Shown here: one piece after another, positions 49,729 through 60,864 of the stretch | How positions within the stretch are numbered: position 1 is the first letter of the stretch | Layout of the letters: each line of letters opens with the position of its first letter | NCBI RefSeq assembly: GCF_004402045.1 | Contig: NZ_SOMG01000002.1 | Span: forward strand, 62,001-126,000 | Source of the DNA: Lelliottia nimipressuralis | GTDB lineage: Bacteria > Pseudomonadota > Gammaproteobacteria > Enterobacterales > Enterobacteriaceae | Length of the DNA stretch: 64,000 nucleotides | Direction: 5' to 3' | Program-made: the position numbers and the translations under genes | The notes under the pieces: generated by a model | Seen by the model: the letters and a program-made list of their open reading frames with translations, nothing else | What the model was told of the DNA's origin: nothing | Database searches by the model: none

Positions 49729-50137
49729 ATTCTCGCTTCAGCCGCTTCGAATTACACAGCCAGAGGGTGATCACCAGCAGCAGGATCGCCGCGGAGTAGA
49801 TCAGCACATCAAGGGGAGATTTATGATCGACGATGATCAGCCGCACTATCGCGGTGATCCCAATGTAGACAAAATAACGTAGCGGGAAGTGAAAGCCTGA
49901 CTGAAAATACTTCACAATCAGGGCGATAAATTCAAAGTAGAGAAAGTAGACCACCAGTCCTTCCACCAGCGCATATTTGCTGGTTTGCTCGGGGGCGAAC
50001 AGCACATCCGCCAGATGCACCGTCTCTTTACCCAAAAAGACGACCAGTATCAGGCCAAGGCTCAGCAGACCGAGGTTCAGCACGGTCTGGAGGATTGTTG
50101 AGATAAACTCAACGCGCGGACGAGTCAGGGATGTCAT
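49727..50137 (-). CDS. psiE: Phosphate-starvation-inducible protein PsiE
   Basis: This 136-residue inner-membrane protein is nearly identical to E. coli PsiE. It has four hydrophobic helices ([71 protein letters not shown]) and ends CNSKRLKRE. In E. coli it is induced by phosphate starvation through PhoB and controlled by CRP; function unknown. The ATG at 50137 follows GAGGTG. An upstream CCGTCACATTT is at best a weak PhoB half-site. Confidence 0.95.
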   Translation of the reverse strand: MTSLTRPRVEFISTILQTVLNLGLLSLGLILVVFLGKETVHLADVLFAPEQTSKYALVEGLVVYFLYFEFIALIVKYFQSGFHFPLRYFVYIGITAIVRLIIVDHKSPLDVLIYSAAILLLVITLWLCNSKRLKRE

Positions 50138-50224
50138 ACAGCACCTCATTCTCCAGGGCGAGGTTCCTGTATAACGCAAAAATGTGACGGGGATCTATAT
50201 TTTTTGTTTATGTTTGGCGCATTC

Positions 50225-50292
50225 GCCCGGTGGCGCTGCGCTTACCGGGCCTACAAAAACCGTAGGCCGGGCAAACGCAGTGCCGCCCGGCG
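50225..50292. repeat. REP/BIME element between yjbH and psiE
   Basis: GCCCGGTGGCGCTGCGCTTACCGGGC and GCCGGGCAAACGCAGTGCCGCCCGGC-type palindromes in opposite orientation follow the yjbH stop codon. Confidence 0.85.
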
Positions 50293-50299
50293 TGAAGCA

Positions 50300-52396
50300 T
50301 TAGCGGAAGTTAATGTTCTTATCGCTGGTCATATCATACAGCTGGAACTTACGACCCAGCAGCTGGCCGCCGTCACGCGTCAGCGGCGTCCAGCCAATAG
50401 CCGCGCGGCTGCGGGTTGGGCCTGATGAGAAGAGATCCAGCGGAATTGACACATAGACCCCTTTGGTGAAGTCCCCTTCTCCGTACTCGTCCGGCGAGAC
50501 GTTGGTGATCGTCGCATAGCCGCCTACCACCACGCCGCTGTCGAAGTGTTTAGAGATGTCCAGCGTGCCGCCCTTATCACCCGCCAGATACTGGCCGACG
50601 CTGGCTTTCACCAGCACGTCAGGTGCGAACGACGGTGTCCAGTAGGCGGTCAGATGGCCCGTTTTGACGCTGTAGTCGGTGAACTTCATCATGTCCTGCG
50701 CGCTGCGCCAGTCACGCTGCTTGACGTAGTTGGCATCAATACCAAACGCCCAGTTGCTGTCTACCGGACGATAAAGCACTTCTGCCCCGGCGCCGCCGTA
50801 CATGGTTTCCAGATACCCGCCGTACACCTGGCCGTAGAAACCGTTGCCGAAGTACTGGAAGTAGTTGGCCTGCAGGTTATTCACATAGGCATTGTTCTGC
50901 ACATATTCACGCACGCGGGTACGCACGCGCGGCAGCTTTGAGTCGTTCGGCGGGTTGGTGTAGTTGAACTTGTCGTAGTTGTTGGCGATGTTGCCAAACA
51001 GGCTACCGGTGGTCAGCAGGTGGTCGGTGAGCCACAGATCCGCCGTCGCCATCACGCCCAGCTGATACATGTAGAAGTTTTCAGGCCCGCCGACGGACTG
51101 GTTCAGCACCGGGTCGATATGGAAATCAAAGCGTGATTTATCGATATACCAGCCCTGTTCAGTGGTGTCCGGCACCACGGGCTCAACGCGTTTTTGCACC
51201 AGCTCAGTTTCATGCCCAAGCGGTTCGCCTTCCAGATGGCGCTTGAGGCTGGCGACGTCCGTTTCCGTCGTCACCTGCGGCAGGTTAAGACGGTTCTCCG
51301 TCACGCGGATCGTGCGGATCCCATCCGGGAGATCGTTCATGATGATCCGGTTGGCGCGCTCGATCCCTTCCCGCGAGTCGCGGTATTTTACCTGCTCGCC
51401 GGTAACGTACAGCGTATCGCCTTTCACCTGAATTTTCGGATCGGCCAGGCCGGCGTTGTATTTCAGCAGCGTCAGCTGGTTAGCCACCACGGAGTGCTGC
51501 AGAATCGCATCCTGCGGCTCCGGCTGATAGGCAGGTCGCGCGTTATCATTGTAGTGCGGCCGCATGTCGTTGAAGTTGGTACGCAGCGTGAAGCCGAACA
51601 TCACCGTATTGCCGCGCTCGTAGCTGAGGTTAACGTCGGCCCAGTCAGTGACGCGGTAAATGGCGCCGACGTTAAACTTGCTTTTCTGCTCAATCTTCCC
51701 GGCGAAGTCCTGCGAGTAGTCATTCCCTTCGTACTCCAGCTTCAGGCGCAATGGCTGCCAGGGCGTCTGATATTCAATACCGCCAAACAGCGACGCCGGA
51801 CCGTGGAACATCTGGTCGCCGTTGATGGAACCCGCTTTCTGATAGCTATTATCGCGGTAGCAGTATTTATCGCTGTAGGAGCAAAACGGGTTTTTTACGT
51901 TACCGCTGGTGCCCAGATAACCCCATCCCAGGCCGAGCGAGAAGTCGAATGGCCCCCAGGCTTTACTGGCCACGACGTATTCCGCATCAAACAGACCGGT
52001 ACCGCCGATATCTTTGGCACCCACGGACACCTGCGGCATCCAGTAGCTCTCTTCCCACAGCCGCAGTTTGACGTCGAAGGCTTTATCTTTGTAGGTCTGA
52101 TCGCCGGAGAAGGCATCGACGCTGCTGTATCGTTTGGTACGCACATCGGTATAGCGCAGCGTGGTTTCGAGCCACGGGAACAGCTGCACCGACGCCGAGT
52201 AGTAGCGGTACTGATCGTTATCGCGGTAGTTAAGGCTAATTTCCCCTTCACGCGCCATCCGCGCGGTAGGCGTTTGCAGTAAACCGACGCCGCCGAAGTC
52301 TGACTGAGACGGGCCAATGGGTGCCGGATACGTTTCTGCATGGCAGGCGGCACTCACGCAGAGCGCCAGCATGCTGTAGAGATAGATTCTTTTCAT
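50300..52396 (-). CDS. yjbH: YjbH-family outer-membrane exopolysaccharide protein
   Basis: This 698-residue protein is the same length as E. coli YjbH. A signal peptide ([20 protein letters not shown]) is followed by [33 protein letters not shown], then a long strand-rich body with many aromatic residues. It is a paralogue of GfcD in group-4 capsule loci. It is probably an outer-membrane beta-barrel that helps release polysaccharide. Last gene of yjbEFGH, overlapping the yjbG stop by 1 bp. Confidence 0.92.
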   Translation of the reverse strand: MKRIYLYSMLALCVSAACHAETYPAPIGPSQSDFGGVGLLQTPTARMAREGEISLNYRDNDQYRYYSASVQLFPWLETTLRYTDVRTKRYSSVDAFSGDQTYKDKAFDVKLRLWEESYWMPQVSVGAKDIGGTGLFDAEYVVASKAWGPFDFSLGLGWGYLGTSGNVKNPFCSYSDKYCYRDNSYQKAGSINGDQMFHGPASLFGGIEYQTPWQPLRLKLEYEGNDYSQDFAGKIEQKSKFNVGAIYRVTDWADVNLSYERGNTVMFGFTLRTNFNDMRPHYNDNARPAYQPEPQDAILQHSVVANQLTLLKYNAGLADPKIQVKGDTLYVTGEQVKYRDSREGIERANRIIMNDLPDGIRTIRVTENRLNLPQVTTETDVASLKRHLEGEPLGHETELVQKRVEPVVPDTTEQGWYIDKSRFDFHIDPVLNQSVGGPENFYMYQLGVMATADLWLTDHLLTTGSLFGNIANNYDKFNYTNPPNDSKLPRVRTRVREYVQNNAYVNNLQANYFQYFGNGFYGQVYGGYLETMYGGAGAEVLYRPVDSNWAFGIDANYVKQRDWRSAQDMMKFTDYSVKTGHLTAYWTPSFAPDVLVKASVGQYLAGDKGGTLDISKHFDSGVVVGGYATITNVSPDEYGEGDFTKGVYVSIPLDLFSSGPTRSRAAIGWTPLTRDGGQLLGRKFQLYDMTSDKNINFR

Positions 52397-53133
52397 TATT
52401 CCGGTATCCGCTGAATCAGGGAGTGAAGGATATCGGCGTTAAGCCCGTCATACGCCTTCGTCCAGAAATGGTCGGCAAAACCGACAAAAATGATGCTGCC
52501 AGGCATGGGTTCGATATGGCGCTTGTTCCAGTAAGCCACTGGCGCTTTTTGTGTGTGCCCGTCAGGGTAAACGACCCAGGCGTAGCTGTTATCCGCTCCG
52601 CTCAGCAGGCTTTGCTCATCGAGATAGCTCGCCACATCGCGGCCTGGCGTAAAGGGCTTTTTACCCGGGCTACTGATAAGCCCGAAGACGGTAATGGTGG
52701 AAGGCTTTACGGGTAGCCAGAGCGTGTAATCTCCCTGCAGAACCGGGTTACCGTTCTCCGACACGCGCACGTCATCCGGATCGAGATTGACCAACAGTCG
52801 CCCAGCGATCTTCAGAGCCTGAAGCTGCTGGCGAACGCTGTTAATGGCCGCCGCATCGTCGCCATCTTCCTGCTCCGCTAACCCCGTCAGCCTGGCGAGG
52901 AGCGCCTTCTGCTGTTGTTCCGCTTCAGCGGTCTTCTGGCGTTCAGCGATCAGCGCGCCTGGCCACCAGCTGTTTGCCAGCCGCGGCTGACCGACGAGAT
53001 CGATAAGATGCCCGGCGTTGGTCAACGTTTTGGGCTGCGCGCTGTCCTGGGTATAGACCTTCACCGTCCCGGCAGACCATGCGAGCGGCGTGGCAAAGCT
53101 TGCGATCAGTGCAACGCGAATAAGTATTTTCAT
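52396..53133 (-). CDS. yjbG: YjbG, exopolysaccharide operon periplasmic protein
   Basis: This 245-residue exported protein has a signal peptide ([20 protein letters not shown]) and resembles GfcC: two ubiquitin-like beta-grasp domains are expected, with [26 protein letters not shown] near the start and a helix around residues 60-105 ([18 protein letters not shown]). Function in polysaccharide export is inferred from the yjbEFGH operon. It overlaps yjbF by 4 bp. Confidence 0.9.
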   Translation of the reverse strand: MKILIRVALIASFATPLAWSAGTVKVYTQDSAQPKTLTNAGHLIDLVGQPRLANSWWPGALIAERQKTAEAEQQQKALLARLTGLAEQEDGDDAAAINSVRQQLQALKIAGRLLVNLDPDDVRVSENGNPVLQGDYTLWLPVKPSTITVFGLISSPGKKPFTPGRDVASYLDEQSLLSGADNSYAWVVYPDGHTQKAPVAYWNKRHIEPMPGSIIFVGFADHFWTKAYDGLNADILHSLIQRIPE

Positions 53134-53768
53134 GATTTCGCGGCCTTGATCAGCGTGGTTTTAACCGGGAAGAATCCGGCACCGAGATACTGCTGAGACT
53201 GGCGGATCTGCCCGTCTTCATCGATCCAGAAGCGGTTATGCCAGGTGGCCTGATCAGTGGCAACTTCTTCATCCAGCACGCGAACATGGGTTTCGTCGCT
53301 GCCCACGCTGACGCTGTCCGTGCCGTCCCAGCGGAAGGTAGAGCGTGCCGTGGCGTAACGCACCTGCTTATGTTCGGTCCAGCCCATCGTGCGCGTCCAG
53401 CTTGCGCCGTCGGTAATCTGATTCGGTTTGATCAGCGGGTCGGCAGCGAGGTTATTCACCTCCAGCAGGTTGTCGCCGCCCAGCAGGGTTTTTACGATAC
53501 GACCGTGCTGCGTCACAATGGTGGCCTGATCCTGCGTCACCCATTTCTGCTGCCCGTTTTCATCGAAAGCGAGCACCACAAACAGTTGCGGGCCATCGTT
53601 AAGCTGCATGTACTGACTGGCATACGGCATGTTTTGCAGTTCGTCATCGGTCAGATGCACGCCCGGCGTACCGAACATGCTGTCCCACAGTGAGTTTCCC
53701 AGCCCTTTGGTGGTGGCCGAGCACGCCTGCAAAAGCAGGCAAATCAGGATGATCCCAGGTCGCTTCAC
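53130..53768 (-). CDS. yjbF: YjbF, GfcB-like outer-membrane lipoprotein
   Basis: This 212-residue lipoprotein has the lipobox LLLQAC (Cys near residue 16) after a short basic start VKRPGIILI. The body matches E. coli YjbF (GTPGVHLTDDELQNMPYAS, GASWTRTMGWTEHKQVRYAT). I chose the GTG at 53768, spaced 7 bases from GGAG and giving the E. coli length; the ATG at 53783 overlaps that ribosome site. Member of yjbEFGH, which raises extracellular polysaccharide when overexpressed in E. coli and is under Rcs control. Confidence 0.9.
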   Translation of the reverse strand: MKRPGIILICLLLQACSATTKGLGNSLWDSMFGTPGVHLTDDELQNMPYASQYMQLNDGPQLFVVLAFDENGQQKWVTQDQATIVTQHGRIVKTLLGGDNLLEVNNLAADPLIKPNQITDGASWTRTMGWTEHKQVRYATARSTFRWDGTDSVSVGSDETHVRVLDEEVATDQATWHNRFWIDEDGQIRQSQQYLGAGFFPVKTTLIKAAKS

Positions 53769-53787
53769 GACTCTTCTCCGCATTATT

Positions 53788-53817
53788 GCCGGGTGGCGCT
53801 GCGCTTACCCGGCCTAC
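53788..53817. repeat. Single REP unit between yjbE and yjbF
   Basis: GCCGGGTGGCGCTGCGCTTA with the closing CCCGGC is one REP palindrome. It lies inside the operon after yjbE and may keep yjbE mRNA at a higher level than yjbFGH. Confidence 0.75.
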
Positions 53818-53886
53818 AGGTCCCGAAGGCTACTGAAAAGCCAGAATAACCACACCGAAGTGTGGTTATGATTAAAACACCCGCTA

Positions 53887-54129
53887 TTACTGGGTGCTGG
53901 TTGTCGTGGTGGTCGTGGTTCCGGTATTGGAGCCATCACCGCCACCGGTTGCCGCCAGCGCGACACCCACGGCTGAACTTACGGTGCTGGCGCTGGCTGC
54001 GGTAGAACTTCCCGCAGACGCAGACGTCGCAGCCGAACCTGCCGCTTCCCCGACCTGAACCGGAGCAGCATAAACAGATGTCGCCGCAAGCGCAGATATG
54101 GCAAAAATGCCATACAGTACTTTCTTCAT
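53887..54129 (-). CDS. yjbE: YjbE, small secreted low-complexity protein
   Basis: This 80-residue protein is nearly identical to E. coli YjbE. A signal peptide ([21 protein letters not shown]) is followed by a small region made almost only of Ala, Ser, Thr, Gly and Val, ending in a Thr-rich tail ([19 protein letters not shown]). It is the first gene of yjbEFGH. Related GfcA proteins start group-4 capsule operons. Function is unknown; the tail could be a surface or glycosylated segment, which is speculation. Confidence 0.92.
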   Translation of the reverse strand: MKKVLYGIFAISALAATSVYAAPVQVGEAAGSAATSASAGSSTAASASTVSSAVGVALAATGGGDGSNTGTTTTTTTSTQ

Positions 54130-54451
54130 AAGAATTTCCCTTCATTTAATGAATGGAGATTTGCCCAAAAAGAATTTCAGGCGGATTCGAGTATACACAA
54201 CTCCTGCCGCGGGTTTGCCGTAAGGGGAAATAGGAAAGGGGTTTTCAGACTAATGGATAAAATTGAAATATAAGAAGAATTAAAGAAATATAAAAAACAA
54301 TAAAATCAGCAAGATATAATTAATTAAGGGTCGTGGTGTTATCCGTATATTCCTAAAGTAAACCGCAGTAATTAACGGGTTAACGGCTTTTTTCAGATAA
54401 AACTCAGTAAAGGAATTAGAGCTAAATAACAGACATCAGGAATTATCTGAT
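54130..54451. promoter_or_regulatory. yjbE upstream region (AT-rich, no gene)
   Basis: About 320 bp separate yjbE from the pgi terminator. The half next to yjbE holds its ribosome site and TATACT as a possible -10 (minus strand, near 54192). TGAAATTCTTT (minus strand, near 54165) is a weak candidate for an Rcs box. From about 54240 to 54400 the sequence is strikingly A+T-rich (AAGAAATATAAAAAACAATA), suggesting H-NS-type silencing. No open frame looks real. Confidence 0.4.
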
Positions 54452-54477
54452 AAAAAAATGCCGGCATTTCGCCGGCA
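54452..54477 (-). terminator. Intrinsic terminator of pgi
   Basis: On the minus strand TGCCGGC pairs with GCCGGCA around a 5-base loop and is followed by TTTTTTT. It lies 20 bp after the pgi stop. Confidence 0.9.
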
Positions 54478-54496
54478 CGTTTTCATGACGTTTTAA

Positions 54497-56520
<2,024 letters not shown>

Positions 56521-57870
56521 ATGACGAGTTTTGTGGTCGCCAAATTTGGCGGCACCAGTGTGGCAGATTACGCTGCCATGAACCGCAGCGCCGATGTAGT
56601 GCTGGCCGATCCGAATACCCGCCTGGTGGTGCTCTCTGCCTCTGCAGGCGTGACGAACCTGCTGGTTTCTCTGTCTGAAGGACTGGAAGCAACCGAACGT
56701 TTCGTTAAGCTGGACGCACTGCGCAAAATTCAGTTCGACATCCTGGAATGTCTGCAGAATCCGAATGTGATCCGCGAGGAAATAGAGCGTCTGCTGGAAA
56801 ATATCACCACCCTGGCAGAAGCGGCCTCTCTGGCGAACTCTTCTGCCCTGACGGATGAACTGGTCAGCCACGGTGAGCTGATGTCTACCCTGCTGTTTGT
56901 TGAGATCCTGCGCGAACGTAATGTTCAGGCGCAGTGGTTTGACGTGCGTAAAGTGATGCGCACCAGCGATCGCTTTGGCCGTGCCGAACCGGACGTTGAG
57001 GCGCTGGCCGAGCTGACCAGTCAGCAGCTGGCACCGCGTCTGGAAGAGAGCATTGTGATCACCCAGGGCTTTATCGGGAGCGAAGCCAAAGGCCGCACCA
57101 CGACGCTTGGCCGAGGTGGCAGCGACTACACCGCCGCCCTGCTGGGTGAAGCGCTGCACGCAACGCGCGTGGATATCTGGACTGACGTGCCGGGCATTTA
57201 CACCACCGACCCTCGCGTGGTCTCTACGGCAAAACGTATTGATGTGATCGCGTTTGAAGAAGCGGCCGAGATGGCCACCTTCGGCGCGAAAGTGCTGCAC
57301 CCGGCAACCCTGCTGCCCGCCGTGCGCAGCGATATTCCGGTCTTCGTCGGCTCCAGTAAAGAACCGAAAGCGGGCGGTACGATGGTGTGTAAGAGAACCG
57401 AAAGCCCGCCGCTGTTCCGTGCGCTGGCTCTGCGTCGCAAGCAGACGCTGGTCACGCTGCACAGCCATAACATGCTGCACTCCCGCGGCTTCCTGGCGGA
57501 AGTGTTCGGCATCCTTGCGCGCCACAACATCTCCGTAGACCTGATCACCACGTCAGAAGTGAGCATTGCCCTGACGCTGGATACGACCGGTTCAACATCG
57601 AAGGGCGATACCCTTCTGACCCAGTCACTGCTGATTGAGCTTTCTGAGCTGTGCCGCGTGGAAGTGGAAGAAGAGCTGGCGCTGGTGGCCATCATCGGTA
57701 ATAAACTGTCTCGCGCCTGTGGCGTGGGCAAAGAAGTGTTCGGCGTACTCGACCCGTTCAGCATCCGTATGATTTGCTATGGCGCGTCCAGCTATAACCT
57801 CTGCTTCCTGGTGCCTGCCGATCAGGCCGAGCAGGTGGTGCAGAAACTTCATCAGAATTTGTTTGAATAA
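56521..57870 (+). CDS. lysC: Lysine-sensitive aspartokinase III
   Basis: This 449-residue enzyme phosphorylates aspartate, the entry step to the lysine, threonine and methionine pathways, and is inhibited by lysine. It has the kinase start VAKFGGTSVADYAAM (KFGGTS, residues 8-13), SHGELMSTLL, GRGGSDYTAALLGEAL, and two C-terminal ACT domains (LVTLHSHNMLHSRGFLAEVF and EELALVAIIGNKLSRACGV) that bind lysine. Same length as in E. coli. In E. coli a lysine riboswitch also controls it; here that leader seems to be missing. A terminator follows. Confidence 0.97.
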   Translation: MTSFVVAKFGGTSVADYAAMNRSADVVLADPNTRLVVLSASAGVTNLLVSLSEGLEATERFVKLDALRKIQFDILECLQNPNVIREEIERLLENITTLAEAASLANSSALTDELVSHGELMSTLLFVEILRERNVQAQWFDVRKVMRTSDRFGRAEPDVEALAELTSQQLAPRLEESIVITQGFIGSEAKGRTTTLGRGGSDYTAALLGEALHATRVDIWTDVPGIYTTDPRVVSTAKRIDVIAFEEAAEMATFGAKVLHPATLLPAVRSDIPVFVGSSKEPKAGGTMVCKRTESPPLFRALALRRKQTLVTLHSHNMLHSRGFLAEVFGILARHNISVDLITTSEVSIALTLDTTGSTSKGDTLLTQSLLIELSELCRVEVEEELALVAIIGNKLSRACGVGKEVFGVLDPFSIRMICYGASSYNLCFLVPADQAEQVVQKLHQNLFE

Positions 57871-57900
57871 AATTCGTTAGCACGATAAACATTATCTACA

Positions 57901-57924
57901 AGCCGGGCACAGACCCGGCTTTTT
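57901..57924 (+). terminator. Intrinsic terminator of lysC
   Basis: AGCCGGG and CCCGGCT pair around a 6-base loop and are followed by TTTT. It lies 31 bp past the lysC stop and before panS. Confidence 0.9.
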
Positions 57925-57963
57925 CATAACTAAACAACACGACAATACTGCAAGGAACTCACT

Positions 57964-58908
57964 ATGTTATCCGCTATCACCCGGCTGTTCCCGTTGTGGG
58001 CGCTGCTGCTCTCTGTACTCGCGTATTACACGCCCACCACGTTCACCGGCATCGGGCCATGGGTCACCACGCTGCTGATGCTGATCATGCTCGGCATGGG
58101 TGTACACCTGAAAATCGACGACTTTAAGCGCGTGCTGTCTCGCCCTGCGCCCGTCGCGGCAGGAATATTCCTCCACTACCTGGTGATGCCGCTTGCGGCG
58201 TGGCTATTGGCGATGGCCTTTAAGATGCCGCCCGACCTCTCCGCCGGGATGGTGCTGGTGGGTAGCGTGGCCAGCGGTACGGCGTCCAACGTGATGATCT
58301 ACCTGGCGAAAGGCGATGTGGCGCTCTCGGTGACCATCTCTTCCGTTTCCACGCTGGTCGGCGTGATTGCGACCCCGCTATTAACGCGTCTGTATGTGGA
58401 CGCACATATTCAGGTGGATGTGATGGGCATGCTGCTGAGCATTCTGCAAATCGTGGTGATCCCGATTGCGCTGGGCCTGGTCATTCACCATCTCTTCCCG
58501 CGCGTAGTGAAAGCGGTAGAGCCGTATCTGCCTGCGTTTTCGATGGTCTGTATTCTGGCCATCATCAGCGCCGTGGTGGCGGGTTCCGCGTCGCACATTG
58601 CTTCCGTGGGGTTTGTGGTAATCGTCGCGGTGGTGCTGCATAACACCATAGGCCTGCTGGGCGGCTACTGGGGCGGGAAGCTGTTTGGCTTTGACGAATC
58701 TACCTGCCGCACGCTGGCAATCGAGGTGGGCATGCAGAACTCCGGCCTGGCGGCGGCGCTCGGGAAAATCTACTTCTCACCGCTGGCGGCACTTCCGGGG
58801 GCCTTGTTCTCCGTCTGGCATAATCTGTCCGGTTCTCTGCTGGCGGGCTACTGGTCCGGCAAACCGATTGATGAACAAACGAAAAAAGATGCGGTGAAAC
58901 AGGGTTAA
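57964..58908 (+). CDS. panS: Ketopantoate/pantoate/pantothenate transporter PanS
   Basis: This 314-residue bile acid:sodium symporter (BASS) family protein has about ten membrane helices. Conserved elements include [36 protein letters not shown] (crossover region) and [18 protein letters not shown]. Salmonella PanS moves ketopantoate, pantoate and pantothenate. The start at 57964 follows AAGGAA. It is in the same direction as lysC but separated by a terminator. The window also holds panM, another gene of pantothenate metabolism. Confidence 0.85.
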   Translation: MLSAITRLFPLWALLLSVLAYYTPTTFTGIGPWVTTLLMLIMLGMGVHLKIDDFKRVLSRPAPVAAGIFLHYLVMPLAAWLLAMAFKMPPDLSAGMVLVGSVASGTASNVMIYLAKGDVALSVTISSVSTLVGVIATPLLTRLYVDAHIQVDVMGMLLSILQIVVIPIALGLVIHHLFPRVVKAVEPYLPAFSMVCILAIISAVVAGSASHIASVGFVVIVAVVLHNTIGLLGGYWGGKLFGFDESTCRTLAIEVGMQNSGLAAALGKIYFSPLAALPGALFSVWHNLSGSLLAGYWSGKPIDEQTKKDAVKQG

Positions 58909-58958
58909 TTGGCGGTACTTGCTTTACACTGAAGCCTCTCTCTCAGGAGGCTTCAGCA

Positions 58959-59231
58959 ATGGCTACACCACGATTGACCCAGAAAGACATGACGGAAGCC
59001 GAGCAGCGCGAACTTAAAACGCTTCTCGACCGCGCACGCATCGCACATGGCCGCACGCTGACGAACGCCGAAACCAATCAGGTTAAAAAAGAGTACATCG
59101 ATAAACTGATGGCGCAGCGTGACGCCGAGGCGAAGAAAGCCCGCAAACTGAAAAAGCAGCAGGCTTATAAGCCGGATACTGAAACGACCTTTTCCTGGTC
59201 GGCCACTACCTCTACCCGTGGAAGGCGCTAA
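58959..59231 (+). CDS. yjbD: DUF3811 family protein YjbD
   Basis: This 90-residue, strongly basic and helical protein (LTQKDMTEAEQRELKTLLDRA, KKEYIDKLMAQRDAEAKKARKLKKQQ) ends in a Ser/Thr-rich tail. It matches E. coli YjbD (same length, DUF3811), function unknown. Its ATG at 58959 follows CAGGAGG. It is convergent with rluF, and the two stop codons are adjacent with no gap. Confidence 0.93.
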   Translation: MATPRLTQKDMTEAEQRELKTLLDRARIAHGRTLTNAETNQVKKEYIDKLMAQRDAEAKKARKLKKQQAYKPDTETTFSWSATTSTRGRR

Positions 59232-60104
59232 CTAGCGCCCTTTCTTTTTGCGGCCAGGCTGGACAAAGCGCTTCCCGTTGGCCGGTTTGCCGCGTCCTTT
59301 CTCTTCCGCTTGCGGTGCCTTCACTACCGGACGCTTAATCGCCTGGGTTTTCGGTTTTGCTTTGGCCTTCGGCTTCGCTTCGGACGAGGAATTCTCGATT
59401 AACTTGAACAGCTCAATCAGCTCATCGCCGGTTAAGTCACGCCACTCGCCCAGCGGGATACCGGACAGGCTGACATTCATGATGCGCGTACGCTCGAGCT
59501 TTGTCACTTCGTAACCGAAGTGCTCGCACATGCGGCGGATCTGACGGTTTAAGCCCTGTACCAGGGTAATGCGGAACGCGAACGGCGCTTCTTTCTTGAC
59601 CTTACACTTTTTCGTGACGGTACCGAGGATCGGCACACCGGCGCCCATGCCACGAATAAACTCGTCCGTGACCGGCTTATTCACCGTCACGATGTACTCT
59701 TTCTCGTGGTCGTTACCGGCACGCAGAATTTTATTGACCAGATCGCCGTGGTTGGTGAGGAAAATCAGCCCCTGAGAGTCTTTATCCAGTCGGCCTATCG
59801 GGAAGATACGGCTGCTGTGGTTCACGAAATCCACGATGTTATCCCGCTCGCCATCCTCGGTGGTGCTGACAATCCCAACCGGTTTGTTCAACGCGATAAA
59901 CACCAGGTCTTCAGCATCGCGCGGTTCGATGAGCTGACCATTCACTTTAACCACGTCGCCAGGTACTACCTGATCGCCGATAGTGGCGCGTTTGCCGTTG
60001 AGGAACACGTTACCTTGTTCAATGTAACGGTCCGCCTCGCGACGTGAGCAGATCCCGCTCTCGCTAATGTATTTGTTTAATCGGGTTGATTGAGTTGGCA
60101 GCAT
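59232..60104 (-). CDS. rluF: 23S rRNA pseudouridine(2604) synthase RluF
   Basis: This 290-residue enzyme makes pseudouridine at U2604 of 23S rRNA and also acts on tRNA-Tyr U35. An N-terminal S4 domain ([30 protein letters not shown]) is followed by the catalytic domain with [19 protein letters not shown] (catalytic Asp in RLDKDS), [17 protein letters not shown], and a basic Lys/Pro-rich tail ending GRKKKGR. Same length as E. coli RluF. Confidence 0.96.
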   Translation of the reverse strand: MLPTQSTRLNKYISESGICSRREADRYIEQGNVFLNGKRATIGDQVVPGDVVKVNGQLIEPRDAEDLVFIALNKPVGIVSTTEDGERDNIVDFVNHSSRIFPIGRLDKDSQGLIFLTNHGDLVNKILRAGNDHEKEYIVTVNKPVTDEFIRGMGAGVPILGTVTKKCKVKKEAPFAFRITLVQGLNRQIRRMCEHFGYEVTKLERTRIMNVSLSGIPLGEWRDLTGDELIELFKLIENSSSEAKPKAKAKPKTQAIKRPVVKAPQAEEKGRGKPANGKRFVQPGRKKKGR

Positions 60105-60158
60105 AGTTTCTCCTGTGAAGGGCGAAATATACCTTACCTTGCGGCTGACAAAAAAGTG

Positions 60159-60476
60159 TTAGTAACCGTTGATCAAAAAATCGAGTGCATCCCGCAGTGA
60201 GGCCCGGTTTTGCGTAAGATCGGCGACGCGCTCACCCAACTCTTTTGGCGATATGCCTGCCATCATGTGCATCATGACCACGCAGGGCTTACCCGCTATC
60301 TCAACGACAGGGCATACTTTCGCAGGCGGCTGAATGTCTCCCAGGTGGCTAAGTTCAACTGCGGGGGCGACCAGGACATGCTTCATCACGTTGGCCACGG
60401 GATGCTGCAGATTGATTAGCCAGGGATAGGCAGTTTTCCCCTTACCTTCATTCTCATAAGCAAAATATTGCTCCAT
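60159..60476 (-). CDS. ccdB: CcdB family toxin
   Basis: This 105-residue protein matches the CcdB fold: YFAYENEGKGKTAYPWLINLQH at the start, VCPVVEIAGKPCVVMMHMMAGI in the core (F-plasmid CcdB has LYPVVHIG), and GERVADLTQNRASLRDALDFL before the end. F-plasmid CcdB poisons DNA gyrase with its last three residues Trp-Gly-Ile; here the end is Asn-Gly-Tyr, so gyrase poisoning is uncertain. Its ATG overlaps the ccdA stop (TGATG), giving tight translational coupling. Confidence 0.87.
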   Translation of the reverse strand: MEQYFAYENEGKGKTAYPWLINLQHPVANVMKHVLVAPAVELSHLGDIQPPAKVCPVVEIAGKPCVVMMHMMAGISPKELGERVADLTQNRASLRDALDFLINGY

Positions 60477-60712
60477 CAGAACGACCTCTGATAGTCACTA
60501 AAGGAGCCGTTTTCATCAACCCACTGGTTAATGGCCTCGATAGACGCTTTATTTTCTGCTAACCACTCTGCGCGCTGATGCACACGAAACTGCTCCTGCA
60601 GTGCAGCCGTGAGGACAGCGGAGAGATTAAGTTTAAGCCGCCGCGCCTCTTCAAGGATTTCTGGTGCTAACGACACATTGACTGATTTTTTGATGCCTTG
60701 AGTAGTGCGCAT
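60476..60712 (-). CDS. ccdA: CcdA family antitoxin
   Basis: The predicted 78-residue antitoxin has a ribbon-helix-helix DNA-binding N-terminus (KKSVNVSLAPEILEEARRLKLNLSAVL) and a C-terminal toxin-binding tail (RAEWLAENKASIEAINQWVDENGSFSDYQRSF) that matches F-plasmid CcdA (AENQEGM...ENGSFADENR). I prefer the ATG at 60712 after GGGGG; in-frame starts up to 60769 are possible. With ccdB it forms a type II toxin-antitoxin pair that should repress its own promoter. It lies between rluF and yjbB, where E. coli has pepE. Confidence 0.85.
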   Translation of the reverse strand: MRTTQGIKKSVNVSLAPEILEEARRLKLNLSAVLTAALQEQFRVHQRAEWLAENKASIEAINQWVDENGSFSDYQRSF

Positions 60713-60827
60713 GAGAACCCCCATTGGAATGCGCATGAATTGGCGAAGTGTAGCGTAATAAATGAGCATTTTCTATTCCCTTCAAAATGTAAGGTCTGAA
60801 GAGTAAATGGCTCTTTATAAGGTGTCA

Positions 60828-60854
60828 CGCCTCGCAAAACGGTTTTGCGAGGCG
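60828..60854. other. Perfect 13-bp inverted repeat between ccdA and yjbB
   Basis: CGCCTCGCAAAAC and GTTTTGCGAGGCG flank a single G. There is no T-run on either side. It lies 10 bp after the yjbB stop, so it could be a terminator-like hairpin of yjbB, or a protein-binding palindrome related to the inserted ccdAB. Confidence 0.7.
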
Positions 60855-60864
60855 CTTTCAGAGA

